The translations under genes were made by a program, and so were the position numbers. Below the pieces are notes generated by a model. That model worked only from the letters and a program-made list of their open reading frames with translations, was not told the DNA's origin and ran no database searches. This document shows positions 43,405 through 51,711 of a stretch of 64,000 bases of DNA, one piece after another (position 1 is the first letter of the stretch; each line of letters begins with the position of its first letter). Location of the stretch: the NCBI RefSeq assembly GCF_011758765.1, contig NZ_JAANOU010000001.1, positions 4,216,001-4,280,000 of the forward strand, read 5' to 3'. Origin of the DNA: Amycolatopsis viridis (lineage in GTDB: Bacteria > Actinomycetota > Actinomycetes > Mycobacteriales > Pseudonocardiaceae).

Positions 43405-45416
43405 CTTGCGGCTCCCACTCCGGCCGTCAGCGCTCGGCGCATCTGCCGGTTGTCCCGGTCGGTCTTGATCCGGAACACCTCGGTGATGCCCTCGCTGAGG
43501 TCCAGGTGCAGCTTGATCACCTGCGCCTCGGCGCCGCCGCCGATCGCCTCGGCGGTGGTGTTCGCGTTCGTCACCCGCCCGGTCCGGCCCGGCGTGAACA
43601 GCTCCGGCCCGCGCTCACCGACGAGATAGGACTGGCCGGCCCGGGCGGTGCCGCCCTTGGCCAGCATCGGAATGTGCGGGATCGCCGGGATCCCGACGAC
43701 TCCGGTCACCGCGTTGACCCCGCTGATCGCGCCGTTGACCACGCGGATCACGGCGTTGATCGCCGACTTGGCCGCGCCGGAGATTCCGGACCACACCGAC
43801 CCGGCGAAGTCGGCCAGCCCGGAGAAGAACCCGCGCACCGCGTTGACCGAGTTGTTCCAGGCGTTGCGGAAGAAGTCCGCCACGCTCGACACCGCGCCGC
43901 GAATGCCGTTGAACACGCTGCCGAAGAACGAGCCGACGCCGCTGATCGCGCCCTGGATCCACGAGAAGACCGCGGCCCACACCCCGCGGAACCAGTTCAC
44001 CACCGCGGTGATCACGTCGGAGACGAACTTCCACACGGCGGCCCACACGCCGCGGAAGAAGTCCAGGTTCTGAACGATCAGCACGATGATCGCGATCAGC
44101 GCCGCGATGCCGGCGATGATCAGCCCGATGGGGCTGGCGGCCATGGCGGCGTTGAGCGCCCACTGCACGACGGTGTAGGCGGCGACCGCGGCCTTCCACA
44201 GATTCACCGCAGCGGTGACCGCCTGGATCCCCAGCGCGAGCCCGCCGACGGCGATGGCCAGTGGGCCGATCCAGGTCATGTTCTGCGCCAGGAACGTCGC
44301 CAGCCCCTGCAGCAGCGGCCCCAGCAGCTGGATCGCCGGCACGAGGAAGGACGCAACCTGCGTAGCCAGCTGCGCGAAGGCATCGAGCAACGCCGGCAGC
44401 GCCGGGGCGATCGCCGTCAGCGCCGCACCCAGCACGCCCGACACCGCATGCCCCACGGCGGCGACCGCCTGGGCCAGGGCGACGATCGCGTCGTGCCCCT
44501 GTGCGGACTCCAGGAAGGCGCGCACCTGCTTGGCGAGCGGGCCGAGCACCCCACCCAGCCCCACACCGGCGTCGGACAGCGCGTCGAACACCGCGCCGAC
44601 GATGCCGCCGATGTCGCCGAGGATCGCGAACAGCTCACGGAACGCCTCGATGGCGGTCCGGATCCACTGCTCGATGTTGCCGGTGTCGGCCATCCGCTGC
44701 ACCCAGGCGTTGAACCGCTCGCCCGCGGCGCCCAGCCCGGCAGTCAGCTCGACCAGGATCGGCGCCGCCACCGCGCCCACGCGCGAGAACCCGGCGACCA
44801 CCGGCGCCAGGAACGCGCCGATGTTCTGGATCAGCCGCGCCGTGGCGGACAGGATCGTGTTCACCTGCCCGACCGCGGCCGGCGTCTTCAACCACGCGGT
44901 GACCTTGGTGAGCACCCCGCCCATCGCGGTCGCGATCTGCTGGAAACCCGAGGTCAGCTGCGGCAGCGTCACGCGCAGGTTGTTCACCGCCGGCGCCAGC
45001 GACTTCTCGAACGACGCCGACACCTTGGACTTCAGCGTGTCCAGGGTCGGCGTCAGCTGGTCGAACGCGCGCTTGATCCCGTCCGCGCCGAGCTTCACCG
45101 CGACCATGGCGGCGGCCGCGCCCAGCATCACCGCGGGTACCAGCCCGGCCGCGCCCGACATCGCGACGAACGCCGACGCCAGCGCCAGCACCACGCCGAT
45201 ACCGCCCGACAGCTGCGAGAGCACCAGCGCGCCGCGGCCGGCCGCGGCCCACGCCGCCCCGACCGCCGAGGTGAACTTGCCGAGGTTCTTCCGGTTGGTC
45301 TCCGTCTGCTTCTCCAGCGCGCGCAGCTCGGCCATCGCAACACCGGTCGCCGCGACGAGCCCCTTCGCGGAGCCGTCGAACTTGATCCTGATCGTGCGCG
45401 TGCCCGTGGCCGCCAT
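43401..45416 (-). CDS. tail tape measure protein
   Basis: A 671-residue protein that sets tail length and travels with the DNA. The N-terminus is helical, the middle has strongly hydrophobic segments (IGLIIAGIAALIAIIVLIV near 450) followed by tryptophan-rich repeats (FRGVWAAVWKFV, then FRGVWAAVFSWI), and the C-terminus holds the family stretch LAKGGTARAGQSYLVGERGP. Its start overlaps the preceding stop (TGATG). At 671 residues it implies a short tail of roughly 100 nm by the usual 1.5 A per residue rule. Confidence 0.9.
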   Translation of the reverse strand: MAATGTRTIRIKFDGSAKGLVAATGVAMAELRALEKQTETNRKNLGKFTSAVGAAWAAAGRGALVLSQLSGGIGVVLALASAFVAMSGAAGLVPAVMLGAAAAMVAVKLGADGIKRAFDQLTPTLDTLKSKVSASFEKSLAPAVNNLRVTLPQLTSGFQQIATAMGGVLTKVTAWLKTPAAVGQVNTILSATARLIQNIGAFLAPVVAGFSRVGAVAAPILVELTAGLGAAGERFNAWVQRMADTGNIEQWIRTAIEAFRELFAILGDIGGIVGAVFDALSDAGVGLGGVLGPLAKQVRAFLESAQGHDAIVALAQAVAAVGHAVSGVLGAALTAIAPALPALLDAFAQLATQVASFLVPAIQLLGPLLQGLATFLAQNMTWIGPLAIAVGGLALGIQAVTAAVNLWKAAVAAYTVVQWALNAAMAASPIGLIIAGIAALIAIIVLIVQNLDFFRGVWAAVWKFVSDVITAVVNWFRGVWAAVFSWIQGAISGVGSFFGSVFNGIRGAVSSVADFFRNAWNNSVNAVRGFFSGLADFAGSVWSGISGAAKSAINAVIRVVNGAISGVNAVTGVVGIPAIPHIPMLAKGGTARAGQSYLVGERGPELFTPGRTGRVTNANTTAEAIGGGAEAQVIKLHLDLSEGITEVFRIKTDRDNRQMRRALTAGVGAAR

Positions 45417-45871
45417 CAGCCGTCCTCGCTGAACTCGGCGATGATCGCGTCAGCCGCCGCCGACCACTTCGCAGCGATCTCGGCCTGGCTGTTCTCCACC
45501 ACGGGGAAGAACCAGTAGGCGTCACGCCCCCGGTGTGGGCGGCCGAACTGGCTGTAGAAGTTCGAGCCGAACACCGAGCCGAACAGCAGCTTGTAGGCCG
45601 GCGCCCGGTTGCGCCCCAACCGCTTCGTGCCGCCGGCCTGGATCGCCGGGACCCGGTCCCGCACCGCCTTCACCGTTGACGCGACGAGCGGGGACTGCGG
45701 CGCCTCGTCGCTCATGCCGTCGGCCTTGACCTTCTCGGCCAGGGCGCGGGACAGCTCCAGCGTGGCGTCCTTGAGCCGCGTGGTCGCGTCCTTGGGCAGA
45801 TCCGCGAACGCGCGCAGCGTCGGGCGCAGACCAACGATGCTCATCTTCACCGTGAGCGAGGTCTTGGCCAC
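45416..45871 (-). CDS. HK97 gp10-like tail component
   Basis: A 151-residue protein starting at GTG 45871 with a perfect GGAGGTGA 5 nt upstream. The pattern of an N-terminal helix (LRAFADLPKDATTRLKDATL), a central basic segment and a tyrosine/phenylalanine-rich end (YSQFGRPHRGRDAYWFFPVV) fits gp10-like minor tail or head-tail proteins. Unusually, it is between the tail chaperone and the tape measure gene instead of before the major tail protein. The frame is open further upstream (to 46036) but without similarity. Confidence 0.65.
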   Translation of the reverse strand: MAKTSLTVKMSIVGLRPTLRAFADLPKDATTRLKDATLELSRALAEKVKADGMSDEAPQSPLVASTVKAVRDRVPAIQAGGTKRLGRNRAPAYKLLFGSVFGSNFYSQFGRPHRGRDAYWFFPVVENSQAEIAAKWSAAADAIIAEFSEDG

Positions 45872-45896
45872 GAGAATCACCTCCGGGGACGGCCGG

Positions 45897-46112
45897 TCAG
45901 CCTGAGTACTGCGGGCCCCCGGCCCCGGGCTCACGGTGGGCGGTTGTGCCCTTGCCCCGTGAGGCGGCTTTCTCGCGCTCCTCCAAGATGGCCAGTGCGG
46001 TGACGACGGTCGCCTGGTGCTGGTCGTCCTCGGCAACCCAGACGCTGGGCGGGATCCCGGTCTCGATCGCGAGGGCGACCAGGGTCCGGCGCAGGCTGCC
46101 TACTGGGTAGGG
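45897..46112 (-). CDS. frameshifted extension of the tail assembly chaperone
   Basis: This frame is -1 relative to the chaperone gene and overlaps its end. It encodes about 68 residues (GSLRRTLVALAIETGIPPSV, then WVAEDDQHQATVVTALAILE) and has no ATG, GTG or TTG start in its first third. The sequence looks like the C-terminal part of siphoviral chaperone fusions, so it is probably made by programmed -1 frameshifting as in lambda G/GT. I see no textbook slippery heptamer; the region GGACCCTACCC near 46104-46114 is the best location. Confidence 0.65.
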   Translation of the reverse strand, partial: PYPVGSLRRTLVALAIETGIPPSVWVAEDDQHQATVVTALAILEEREKAASRGKGTTAHREPGAGGPQYSG

Positions 46113-46369
46113 TCCGGCTCCTTCACCGTCTCCTCCAGCTCGAACTCGAGGTCACAGCTGGCCTCGAACTCCTGCAGGGTGCCGGTGAACTGCTGGGTGC
46201 GGCGGGCCGCGAAGTGCGCGACCTTGTACAGGTCCGCAGTGTGCAACTCGTCCATCAGCTTCTTCAGCGACGCGCCCCTCGTGGTGCGCTCCCAGTTCAG
46301 AATGTCCCGCGTGGTGGCGGTGACCTCGAACTTTCCGCCACCGTCAGGTGCGATCTTGAAGTCGATCAC
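46100..46369 (-). CDS. tail assembly chaperone
   Basis: An 89-residue acidic protein encoded between the major tail protein region and the tape measure, the standard place of the tail assembly chaperone that coats the tape measure during assembly. GTG 46369 overlaps the preceding stop (GTGA). The stretch NWERTTRGASLKKLMDEL is typical. Its end overlaps a -1 frame extension. Confidence 0.75.
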   Translation of the reverse strand: MIDFKIAPDGGGKFEVTATTRDILNWERTTRGASLKKLMDELHTADLYKVAHFAARRTQQFTGTLQEFEASCDLEFELEETVKEPDPTQ

Positions 46370-46716
46370 AGCGCAAACACTCCCCTCGTCACACCGGCGA
46401 GCGTTCCGGTGTAGTCCACATACGCACGGCCCGCGTCCGGGGTGCCGACCAGCCGACCGAACGTCGACGGCTTCAACGGCCCGATGTAGCGCCTCGTCCC
46501 GGACGGGATCGTGACGGCCAGCTCCTCCAGGTCCAAACCGTCCACGGTGACCGGCGTCTGCACAGACACCGTCAGCGACGCGCCGGAGGCGTTGTCGACG
46601 ACGAGGAACACCCGGCCGGTGTCGATCACGTCGCCGTCGCTGTTCGGCGGCCCGGTCAGGGCCGGGGTGATGCCCTCCTTGACGATCTGCTGCGTCGTCA
46701 GCGAAGTGCGCGCCAT
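46366..46716 (-). CDS. phage structural protein
   Basis: A 116-residue beta-rich protein (MARTSLTTQQIVKEGITPAL at the start; VQTPVTVDGLDLEELAVTIP in the middle) of a type found repeatedly in actinophage virion operons. It may decorate tail or head. It lies directly after the major tail protein gene (1 nt gap to its stop) and overlaps the chaperone start. Exact role is not known. Confidence 0.6.
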   Translation of the reverse strand: MARTSLTTQQIVKEGITPALTGPPNSDGDVIDTGRVFLVVDNASGASLTVSVQTPVTVDGLDLEELAVTIPSGTRRYIGPLKPSTFGRLVGTPDAGRAYVDYTGTLAGVTRGVFAL

Positions 46717-46717
46717 G

Positions 46718-47149
46718 TCAGGCCACCCTCTCGTAGGTCAGGCCGTCACCGAGGGTGCCGATGATCTGCAGCGTGACCTCGCTCGTCTCGGTCGCGCGCG
46801 CGTCCCCACCGACCGGCGGCGGCTTGAGCAGCACCTGCCCGGCCCACCGGACGTGCTCGCCGGCGATGTCCGGGTGGTGGTCCAGCACGAAGTCGGCGAC
46901 CTGGTTGGCGTGCGCCCACAGGTAGTCCGACAGCCCGTTCGAGCGCCAGTCTGAGAAGAAGGTGAGCTCGAGCGTGGGCTCGTCGTCGGTCTCCTCGACG
47001 AAGCTGTTCGCGCCGCTGCTGCAGAACGTGTACTGCCGGTCCCCGTCCTGCACCCCGGGGTCCAGGTTCCACGTCTGGATCTGGCATTCGAACGCCTGGC
47101 CATCGATGGTGAAGTTGATGATCTTGAGTCGCCGCTGATGGATCGCCAT
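46718..47149 (-). CDS. major tail tube protein
   Basis: A 143-residue beta-barrel protein; the pattern LDPGVQDGDRQYTFCSSGAN near residue 29, LELTFFSDWRSNGLSDYLWA near 60 and VTLQIIGTLGDG near the end matches siphovirus tail-tube subunits. Its ATG overlaps the previous stop (TGATG). It follows the head-tail connector genes, as expected. Confidence 0.8.
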   Translation of the reverse strand: MAIHQRRLKIINFTIDGQAFECQIQTWNLDPGVQDGDRQYTFCSSGANSFVEETDDEPTLELTFFSDWRSNGLSDYLWAHANQVADFVLDHHPDIAGEHVRWAGQVLLKPPPVGGDARATETSEVTLQIIGTLGDGLTYERVA

Positions 47150-47502
47150 CAGAGACTCACCTCCACGGAAAACGAGTAGCAGGGAAGGTTCTGGCTGCCG
47201 GCGGGGAACGTGCCGGGGTCGGCGCTCTGCACGACCGCGTCCTGCACTGTGTCAAGTGCGGCCGTGACCGGGGTGACGAGCTGCCACAGCAGTTCCAGGG
47301 CCCGCTCGTCCATCGCGACGATCAGGAACACTGGGAAGGTCGCTGTGGTGGGCGCGGACCCGTATCCGTCCCAGGTCAGCTGCGGCGCACCGATCAACAG
47401 CCCAGGCGGGTCGATGTCGTCGCCGAGCGGGTAGACGCGCAGCTTGTCGACGGTCTTGAGTGCCGTCTCGATCTGCTGCGCGGCCTCGGACACGGTCCTC
47501 AT
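47149..47502 (-). CDS. tail terminator / minor head-tail protein
   Basis: A 117-residue protein starting at ATG 47502, which overlaps the stop of the connector gene (ATGA). Alternation of a helix (VSEAAQQIETALKTVDKLRV) with strands (ATFPVFLIVAMDERALELLW) resembles tail terminator proteins that cap the tail tube at the head. The longer in-frame reading to 47637 overlaps the neighbour and is rejected. Confidence 0.6.
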   Translation of the reverse strand: MRTVSEAAQQIETALKTVDKLRVYPLGDDIDPPGLLIGAPQLTWDGYGSAPTTATFPVFLIVAMDERALELLWQLVTPVTAALDTVQDAVVQSADPGTFPAGSQNLPCYSFSVEVSL

Positions 47503-47855
47503 GCGAACACCGGTCCCCGGTACTTGCCGATGCCCAGCAGCCGCTCGATGTCCGGATCGAACGAAGGCACCCGGGCGGAACCGAGCTCGGGCCCCATCGT
47601 GACGAGCGCGTCCGGCGACCGGCGGCGGGTGTACCACCGCTCGGCCAGCCGGATCGTGCCCAGCACGAGGTCGGGCCCCGGCTTGGGCCGCGGGTCCAGC
47701 ACGTCCTCGGTGTAGTCGATGTCCGACCGCACACGCTCGACGAACGCCACCGCGGCGTCGAGCTGCGTCTGCAAGAGCTCGTCGTCGCGGTCGTCGGTCG
47801 GCTCGAGCTTCTTGTCGAGCTTCAGCTCCACGAGCGTGGGCGGCCAGGACATCAT
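47499..47855 (-). CDS. head-tail connector protein
   Basis: A 118-residue mostly helical protein (LVELKLDKKLEPTDDRDDEL, then LLQTQLDAAVAFVERVRSDI) of the gp6-like DNA-packaging/adaptor type that fills the ring below the portal. It overlaps both capsid stop and next gene start, and follows the major capsid gene directly. Confidence 0.7.
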   Translation of the reverse strand: MMSWPPTLVELKLDKKLEPTDDRDDELLQTQLDAAVAFVERVRSDIDYTEDVLDPRPKPGPDLVLGTIRLAERWYTRRRSPDALVTMGPELGSARVPSFDPDIERLLGIGKYRGPVFA

Positions 47856-49165
47856 CAGCTCGCAGCCGTGACCGTCAGGACCGCCACCGAGTTCGGGTGG
47901 CGAACCAGAGTGCCGACGTAACCCCAGATGCCCATGCGGACAAACGAGGGGCCACCGACCTGGTCGTAGCTGAAGTCCTGGACATCGGACTCGGCCAGGA
48001 TCACCGCGTTCCTGCGGAGGACCGCGAACTTCTCGGCGTAGGCGGTGGGCAAGCCAGCAGAGGCCAGCACGTCCACGCCTTCGATATCACCGACCAGGAC
48101 GTTGCCCAGGGCGCCGCGGGCGTTCTGCGGGCCGTAGCGAGACACCGGCATGAGCGGCCGGTTGTTGCCGTCCTTGAGCTTGCGGAACGCACCGAACCGG
48201 CGGAAGTTCATGACCGCCAGATCGGCCGGGCCACGCTGGTCACCAGCAACCGCGGTCTGCGCGTCGATCACCGCGTCGATCGCAGCGGCGTTGGTCGAGA
48301 ACGCGGCCTCGGTGGCGAACGTGGTGCCCGCCGCGGTGCCGCCAGCGAGGATCGCCGAGCACACCAGGCCCTCGACAACGGTGTCCCACGCGGAACGCAG
48401 ATCGCCCATAATGAGGCTGTCCACCGCCGGGGTGGAGGCATCGAGGAGCTGCCGCGAGACATCCTGGTAGGCGGCCTTCATGACCGGGGTCAGGGTGTCA
48501 GTGTTGCTGGTGTACCGGTCGGTGCCCCAGCCCGCGGTGTTCGTGCCCTCGGCGGCCTGCGTGAGGATGTTCGCGTCAGCGCCGGCGGTCTGCTTCGGCA
48601 AGACCAACGGGCGCGGATCACGGCCCAGCGGCAGGTGCCGGACAGCGTCGGCGACGACACGGTTCTGGCGGGCCAGAGCGTCGTACTCGTCGGTCAGCCA
48701 CTTCGGCGGAATGATGCCGGTGCCGCCGGTTGCCTGAGTGACAGCGCGCATGTGCTCGTCAAGCCGCCGCTGCGCCTCGGGATCCCGCAGCGCCTTCGCC
48801 CGGTAGTGGTCGGCGAAGAACGAGTGCTGGCCGCCCTCCTTCTCCGACCGGTAGTGACCCGGGTCGCGGTCACGAGTGGTGGCGCGCCCGCGATGCTGGT
48901 CACCGCCGAGGTTCTGCTGCTCGCCGGCGTCACCGTCCAGCGAGGCCGCGAGCTCGCCGACGCGGCGGCTGCGGGTCTCGACCTCGGCTAGCTGCTCGAT
49001 CTGCTCGGACAGGGTGCGCAGCTGGGTCGCCTGCTCAGTGACGCTGCGCAGCTCGTCTTCGGTGAGGTCGCGGTTGCCCTCGGCGGCGCGCGTCTGCAGG
49101 CCCTCGATCGAGGACCGCAGCGCGTCATGCTGCTCACGCAACCGGACCAGGTACGGGTTCGGCAT
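47855..49165 (-). CDS. HK97-type major capsid protein with scaffolding delta domain
   Basis: A 436-residue capsid precursor. The N-terminal 100 residues are a coiled-coil delta domain (LVRLREQHDALRSSIEGLQT; TEQATQLRTLSEQIEQLAEV), the part cut off by the prohead protease. The rest has the HK97 fold features, including MKAAYQDVSRQLLDASTPAV near 240, GPADLAVMNFRRFGAFRKLK near 318 and the C-terminal TLVRHPNSVAVLTV. ATG has GGGAGGA 7 nt upstream. Confidence 0.9.
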   Translation of the reverse strand: MPNPYLVRLREQHDALRSSIEGLQTRAAEGNRDLTEDELRSVTEQATQLRTLSEQIEQLAEVETRSRRVGELAASLDGDAGEQQNLGGDQHRGRATTRDRDPGHYRSEKEGGQHSFFADHYRAKALRDPEAQRRLDEHMRAVTQATGGTGIIPPKWLTDEYDALARQNRVVADAVRHLPLGRDPRPLVLPKQTAGADANILTQAAEGTNTAGWGTDRYTSNTDTLTPVMKAAYQDVSRQLLDASTPAVDSLIMGDLRSAWDTVVEGLVCSAILAGGTAAGTTFATEAAFSTNAAAIDAVIDAQTAVAGDQRGPADLAVMNFRRFGAFRKLKDGNNRPLMPVSRYGPQNARGALGNVLVGDIEGVDVLASAGLPTAYAEKFAVLRRNAVILAESDVQDFSYDQVGGPSFVRMGIWGYVGTLVRHPNSVAVLTVTAAS

Positions 49166-49304
49166 GGCGCCGTCCTCCCGGTGTCGAAACGAATGGGGTC
49201 ATTCGCACCGATTGGCCGGGGTGCTCGCTTCTGTGAGCGGCGAGGGTGTCGGCGTCCTGCGTTACTGCTCGTGTCCAGTGTAACCGATGACAGCGGTTAG
49301 CCGG

Positions 49305-50129
49305 TTAGGCCGCGTGTCCGCCGTGGTGCTTGGCGAACAGCGCCCGCCCGGCCGGGGTCGCCTGCATGATGTTGGTGGCCAGCCCGTCGGCCATGCTCGT
49401 CGGCACACCCTCGGAGATCAGCGCGTCGCGCAGCGCGGTCCAGGGGTGGGGGGACGTGGCGTAGCGGGCAAGCCCTTCCGGTCCTGTCCAGTACTCCCAG
49501 AGGGGCGAGCCGGGCCCGTACTTGAGGTTCGAGCCGCCGTGCGCGCTCGCGCGGGTCAGCGCCTCGGCGTCGGCGGACAGCACCGGCAGCGTCGCCACGA
49601 TCTGGTCCAGCTGTGTTCGCCGGTCGACGGTGGCCGTGCTGCGGACGGCGGTAACGGTGGCTGCTTCGCCGTAGGCGCCGGCCATGACGATCGCGACCTC
49701 GGTCAGGGTGGCCGAGCGCCGCTCGACCACGCCGCCGGGGAGCTTCCGGTTTTGGCCCTCCCGGAACCCGATCGACAGCTCCGACAGTGCGCCGTCCTTG
49801 ATCAGCTCTAGGGTTTCGTCGCCCTTCTCGGTCCGGGAAACCCGGAACCGGGTGAACAGGCCGGCCGCGTCGTCGCGCAGCTCGATCGCGCGGCCGATCA
49901 GCGTGCCGCCCATCTCGCCGTTGCGGCCGAAGTGGTCACGGAAGAACGGGACTCGGTGCGCGGCGCGGATCTGCGCGCTGAAGGCACCGCGGGCGAACTG
50001 CTCGGTCAGTCGGCTGTCGATGACCTGAGGCTTTCCGTAGGGCACGGCGATGCCCTCCACGGTCCGGCCATCGCCCGCCGAGCGGACCTCGAGTTCTGGC
50101 AGCCACTGGCGGGTGAAGGTCTCAGTCAT
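49305..50129 (-). CDS. HK97-family prohead protease
   Basis: A 274-residue maturation protease. EGIAVPYGKPQVIDSRLTEQ near residue 25, VPFFRDHFGRNGEMGGTLIG with the catalytic His, and LSELSIGFREGQNRKLPGGV with the catalytic Ser follow the U35 pattern. It cleaves the delta domain of the capsid protein. The C-terminal 100 residues exceed the core protease and may have another role. AGGAG stands 7 nt before ATG 50129. A 139-nt gap precedes the capsid gene. Confidence 0.85.
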   Translation of the reverse strand: MTETFTRQWLPELEVRSAGDGRTVEGIAVPYGKPQVIDSRLTEQFARGAFSAQIRAAHRVPFFRDHFGRNGEMGGTLIGRAIELRDDAAGLFTRFRVSRTEKGDETLELIKDGALSELSIGFREGQNRKLPGGVVERRSATLTEVAIVMAGAYGEAATVTAVRSTATVDRRTQLDQIVATLPVLSADAEALTRASAHGGSNLKYGPGSPLWEYWTGPEGLARYATSPHPWTALRDALISEGVPTSMADGLATNIMQATPAGRALFAKHHGGHAA

Positions 50130-50280
50130 GGTCGGGCTCCTTCACGTACCGCCACCCTGCCTCGTGGTGGACCTGGCACACGCCAAGATCCTCCAGTTCA
50201 CGTTCTGTGCACCCGTCCACGATGCACTCCGCGTGCACGGTCCTGGGCTTGCCGGCCGGTTTGCGTGGCTTGCTGGTCAT
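50122..50280 (-). CDS. small Cys/His protein between portal and protease
   Basis: A 52-residue basic protein with a possible zinc site (ECIVDGCTERELEDLGVCQV then HHEAG). ATG 50280 overlaps the portal stop (ATGA), and its own end overlaps the protease start. Similar tiny zinc-ribbon-like genes occur in actinophage head operons; role unknown. Confidence 0.6.
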   Translation of the reverse strand: MTSKPRKPAGKPRTVHAECIVDGCTERELEDLGVCQVHHEAGWRYVKEPDHD

Positions 50281-51518
50281 GCGGTCGCTCCCTGCGGTTC
50301 CGGGTTCTGGTTGGGCAGCGGCACCGCGGGCGCGGGCTGCTGCTCCGGTTCGGGATCGTCGTCGATGCCGGGCACGGGCGGCAGGTCCTCGATCTCGCGC
50401 ACCTCGGACTTGAGCAGCCAGCCGTTGCGCACGGCGATCTCGTGCGCCTGGTAGCGGGTGAGGGTGTCGGCGCGCAGCACGGCGTCGAGGTTCGCCTGGA
50501 CCCAGGTGCCGCGGGGGAAGTGCAGCGACAGAGTCTGCTCGAAGCGGCCCACGTGCCCGCCAAGGGAGAACTTCAACAGGTCGATGCTCTCGGCCTCGGC
50601 GTTGGTGTAGTCCATCGACCCGCCCGACGGGGCGCCGAGGAACCGTGGCGGCAGGCCGAAGATGTTGGCGACCTCGAGCAGCGACAGCTTGCGCGCCTCG
50701 ATCAACTGCAACTCCTCGGGGTTCCAGGCCAGCGCCTCGAACTCGGTTCCCGGTCCCAGCGCGGCCACCGTGCGGTCTCGCTGCGCAACCAGCCACGCGG
50801 CCTTGGCATCGGACAGCTGATCGCGCGTCACATCGGGCGAGATCGCTTTCAGCACGCCGGTGGGGATGCCGGTGTTACCCAGGTTGCGCGCCTGCCGCGC
50901 CAGCTCCTCAGCGAGGTCGAGCGACCCGCTGCCATTGAGGTGCTTCTCCAGCACACCGACGCCGCGCAGTGCGCCCGGCTCACATGGGCCTTTCACGTGG
51001 ATCACCTCGTCGGCGGCGAAAGACGAACCGCCGATGCTGTACTCGATCGCCCCGGTCGGCACGGCGGAGTACGTGGTGCCGACCGCCCGCCGCACGCCGA
51101 CGTTGCGCGCCGGGACCGGGACGACCGCGGTCGGCAGGCCGGCGGCGTTCCGGTCGGCGATCACGCCGACGGCGTTGCCGTTGAGCACGAGGTCAGCCGC
51201 CCACGCCGACATGGTCGCGATGCGCGCTTCCTCTGGGTTGGGCTGCTCGAGCAGGATCGGCCGCGGGGTGATCTTCTCCGCGTAGTTGCGGCCGCGGTCG
51301 GTGTAGGCGTCCCACGGGAGCCCACCCAGCACGTCGGCGATCAGCATCACGGCCCGATCCACGCCGGGGATGCCCAGCGCCCGCACGTACCCGCCGCCAC
51401 CCCACCCGGTGTCGCCGGTGATGAGGGCGGACGGGCCGATGCGCCAGCCATCCGACACGATCGTGCGGGAGTGCTGCAGCGGCCCGGTGGCGCGGGTGAA
51501 CAGGCGTCCGAGTCCCAT
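50277..51518 (-). CDS. portal protein
   Basis: A 413-residue protein of the HK97 portal family that forms the dodecameric ring for DNA entry and exit. MGLGRLFTRATG at the start, LPWDAYTDRGRNYAEKITPR near residue 63, EVIHVKGPCEPGALRGVGVL near 170, and FGLPPRFLGAPSGGSMDYTN near 290 are typical. Its ATG overlaps the preceding stop (TGATG). Confidence 0.9.
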   Translation of the reverse strand: MGLGRLFTRATGPLQHSRTIVSDGWRIGPSALITGDTGWGGGGYVRALGIPGVDRAVMLIADVLGGLPWDAYTDRGRNYAEKITPRPILLEQPNPEEARIATMSAWAADLVLNGNAVGVIADRNAAGLPTAVVPVPARNVGVRRAVGTTYSAVPTGAIEYSIGGSSFAADEVIHVKGPCEPGALRGVGVLEKHLNGSGSLDLAEELARQARNLGNTGIPTGVLKAISPDVTRDQLSDAKAAWLVAQRDRTVAALGPGTEFEALAWNPEELQLIEARKLSLLEVANIFGLPPRFLGAPSGGSMDYTNAEAESIDLLKFSLGGHVGRFEQTLSLHFPRGTWVQANLDAVLRADTLTRYQAHEIAVRNGWLLKSEVREIEDLPPVPGIDDDPEPEQQPAPAVPLPNQNPEPQGATA

Positions 51519-51700
51519 CAGGCACCCCTGACGATCTCGGCCAGCACCGCGACGGCGAAAACCAGCACGCCGATGACGAGCAGTCCCCAGGCGAGCCCGG
51601 CCACCATGAACAACCCAGCCCCGGCCGCGATCCCGCCGGTGGCCTGCGCGACGGACAGCAGCACGCCCCGGGCGCTGGTCGTGGTCCTCGTGTCGGTCAT
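51518..51700 (-). CDS. small membrane protein upstream of portal
   Basis: A 60-residue protein with two closely spaced hydrophobic segments (LLSVAQATGGIAAGAGLFMV and AWGLLVIGVLVFAVAVL). ATG 51700 has GGAG 5 nt upstream, and the stop overlaps the portal start. Its place between terminase and portal is unusual for a membrane protein; it might act in lysis or superinfection but nothing in the sequence decides this. Confidence 0.6.
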   Translation of the reverse strand: MTDTRTTTSARGVLLSVAQATGGIAAGAGLFMVAGLAWGLLVIGVLVFAVAVLAEIVRGA

Positions 51701-51711
51701 CTCATCTCCGT

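Noticed and set aside
45872-46036. N-terminal extension of the gp10-like gene to 46036
   Set aside because: It overlaps the -1 chaperone frame, has shadow-like composition, and a perfect ribosome binding site supports GTG 45871.
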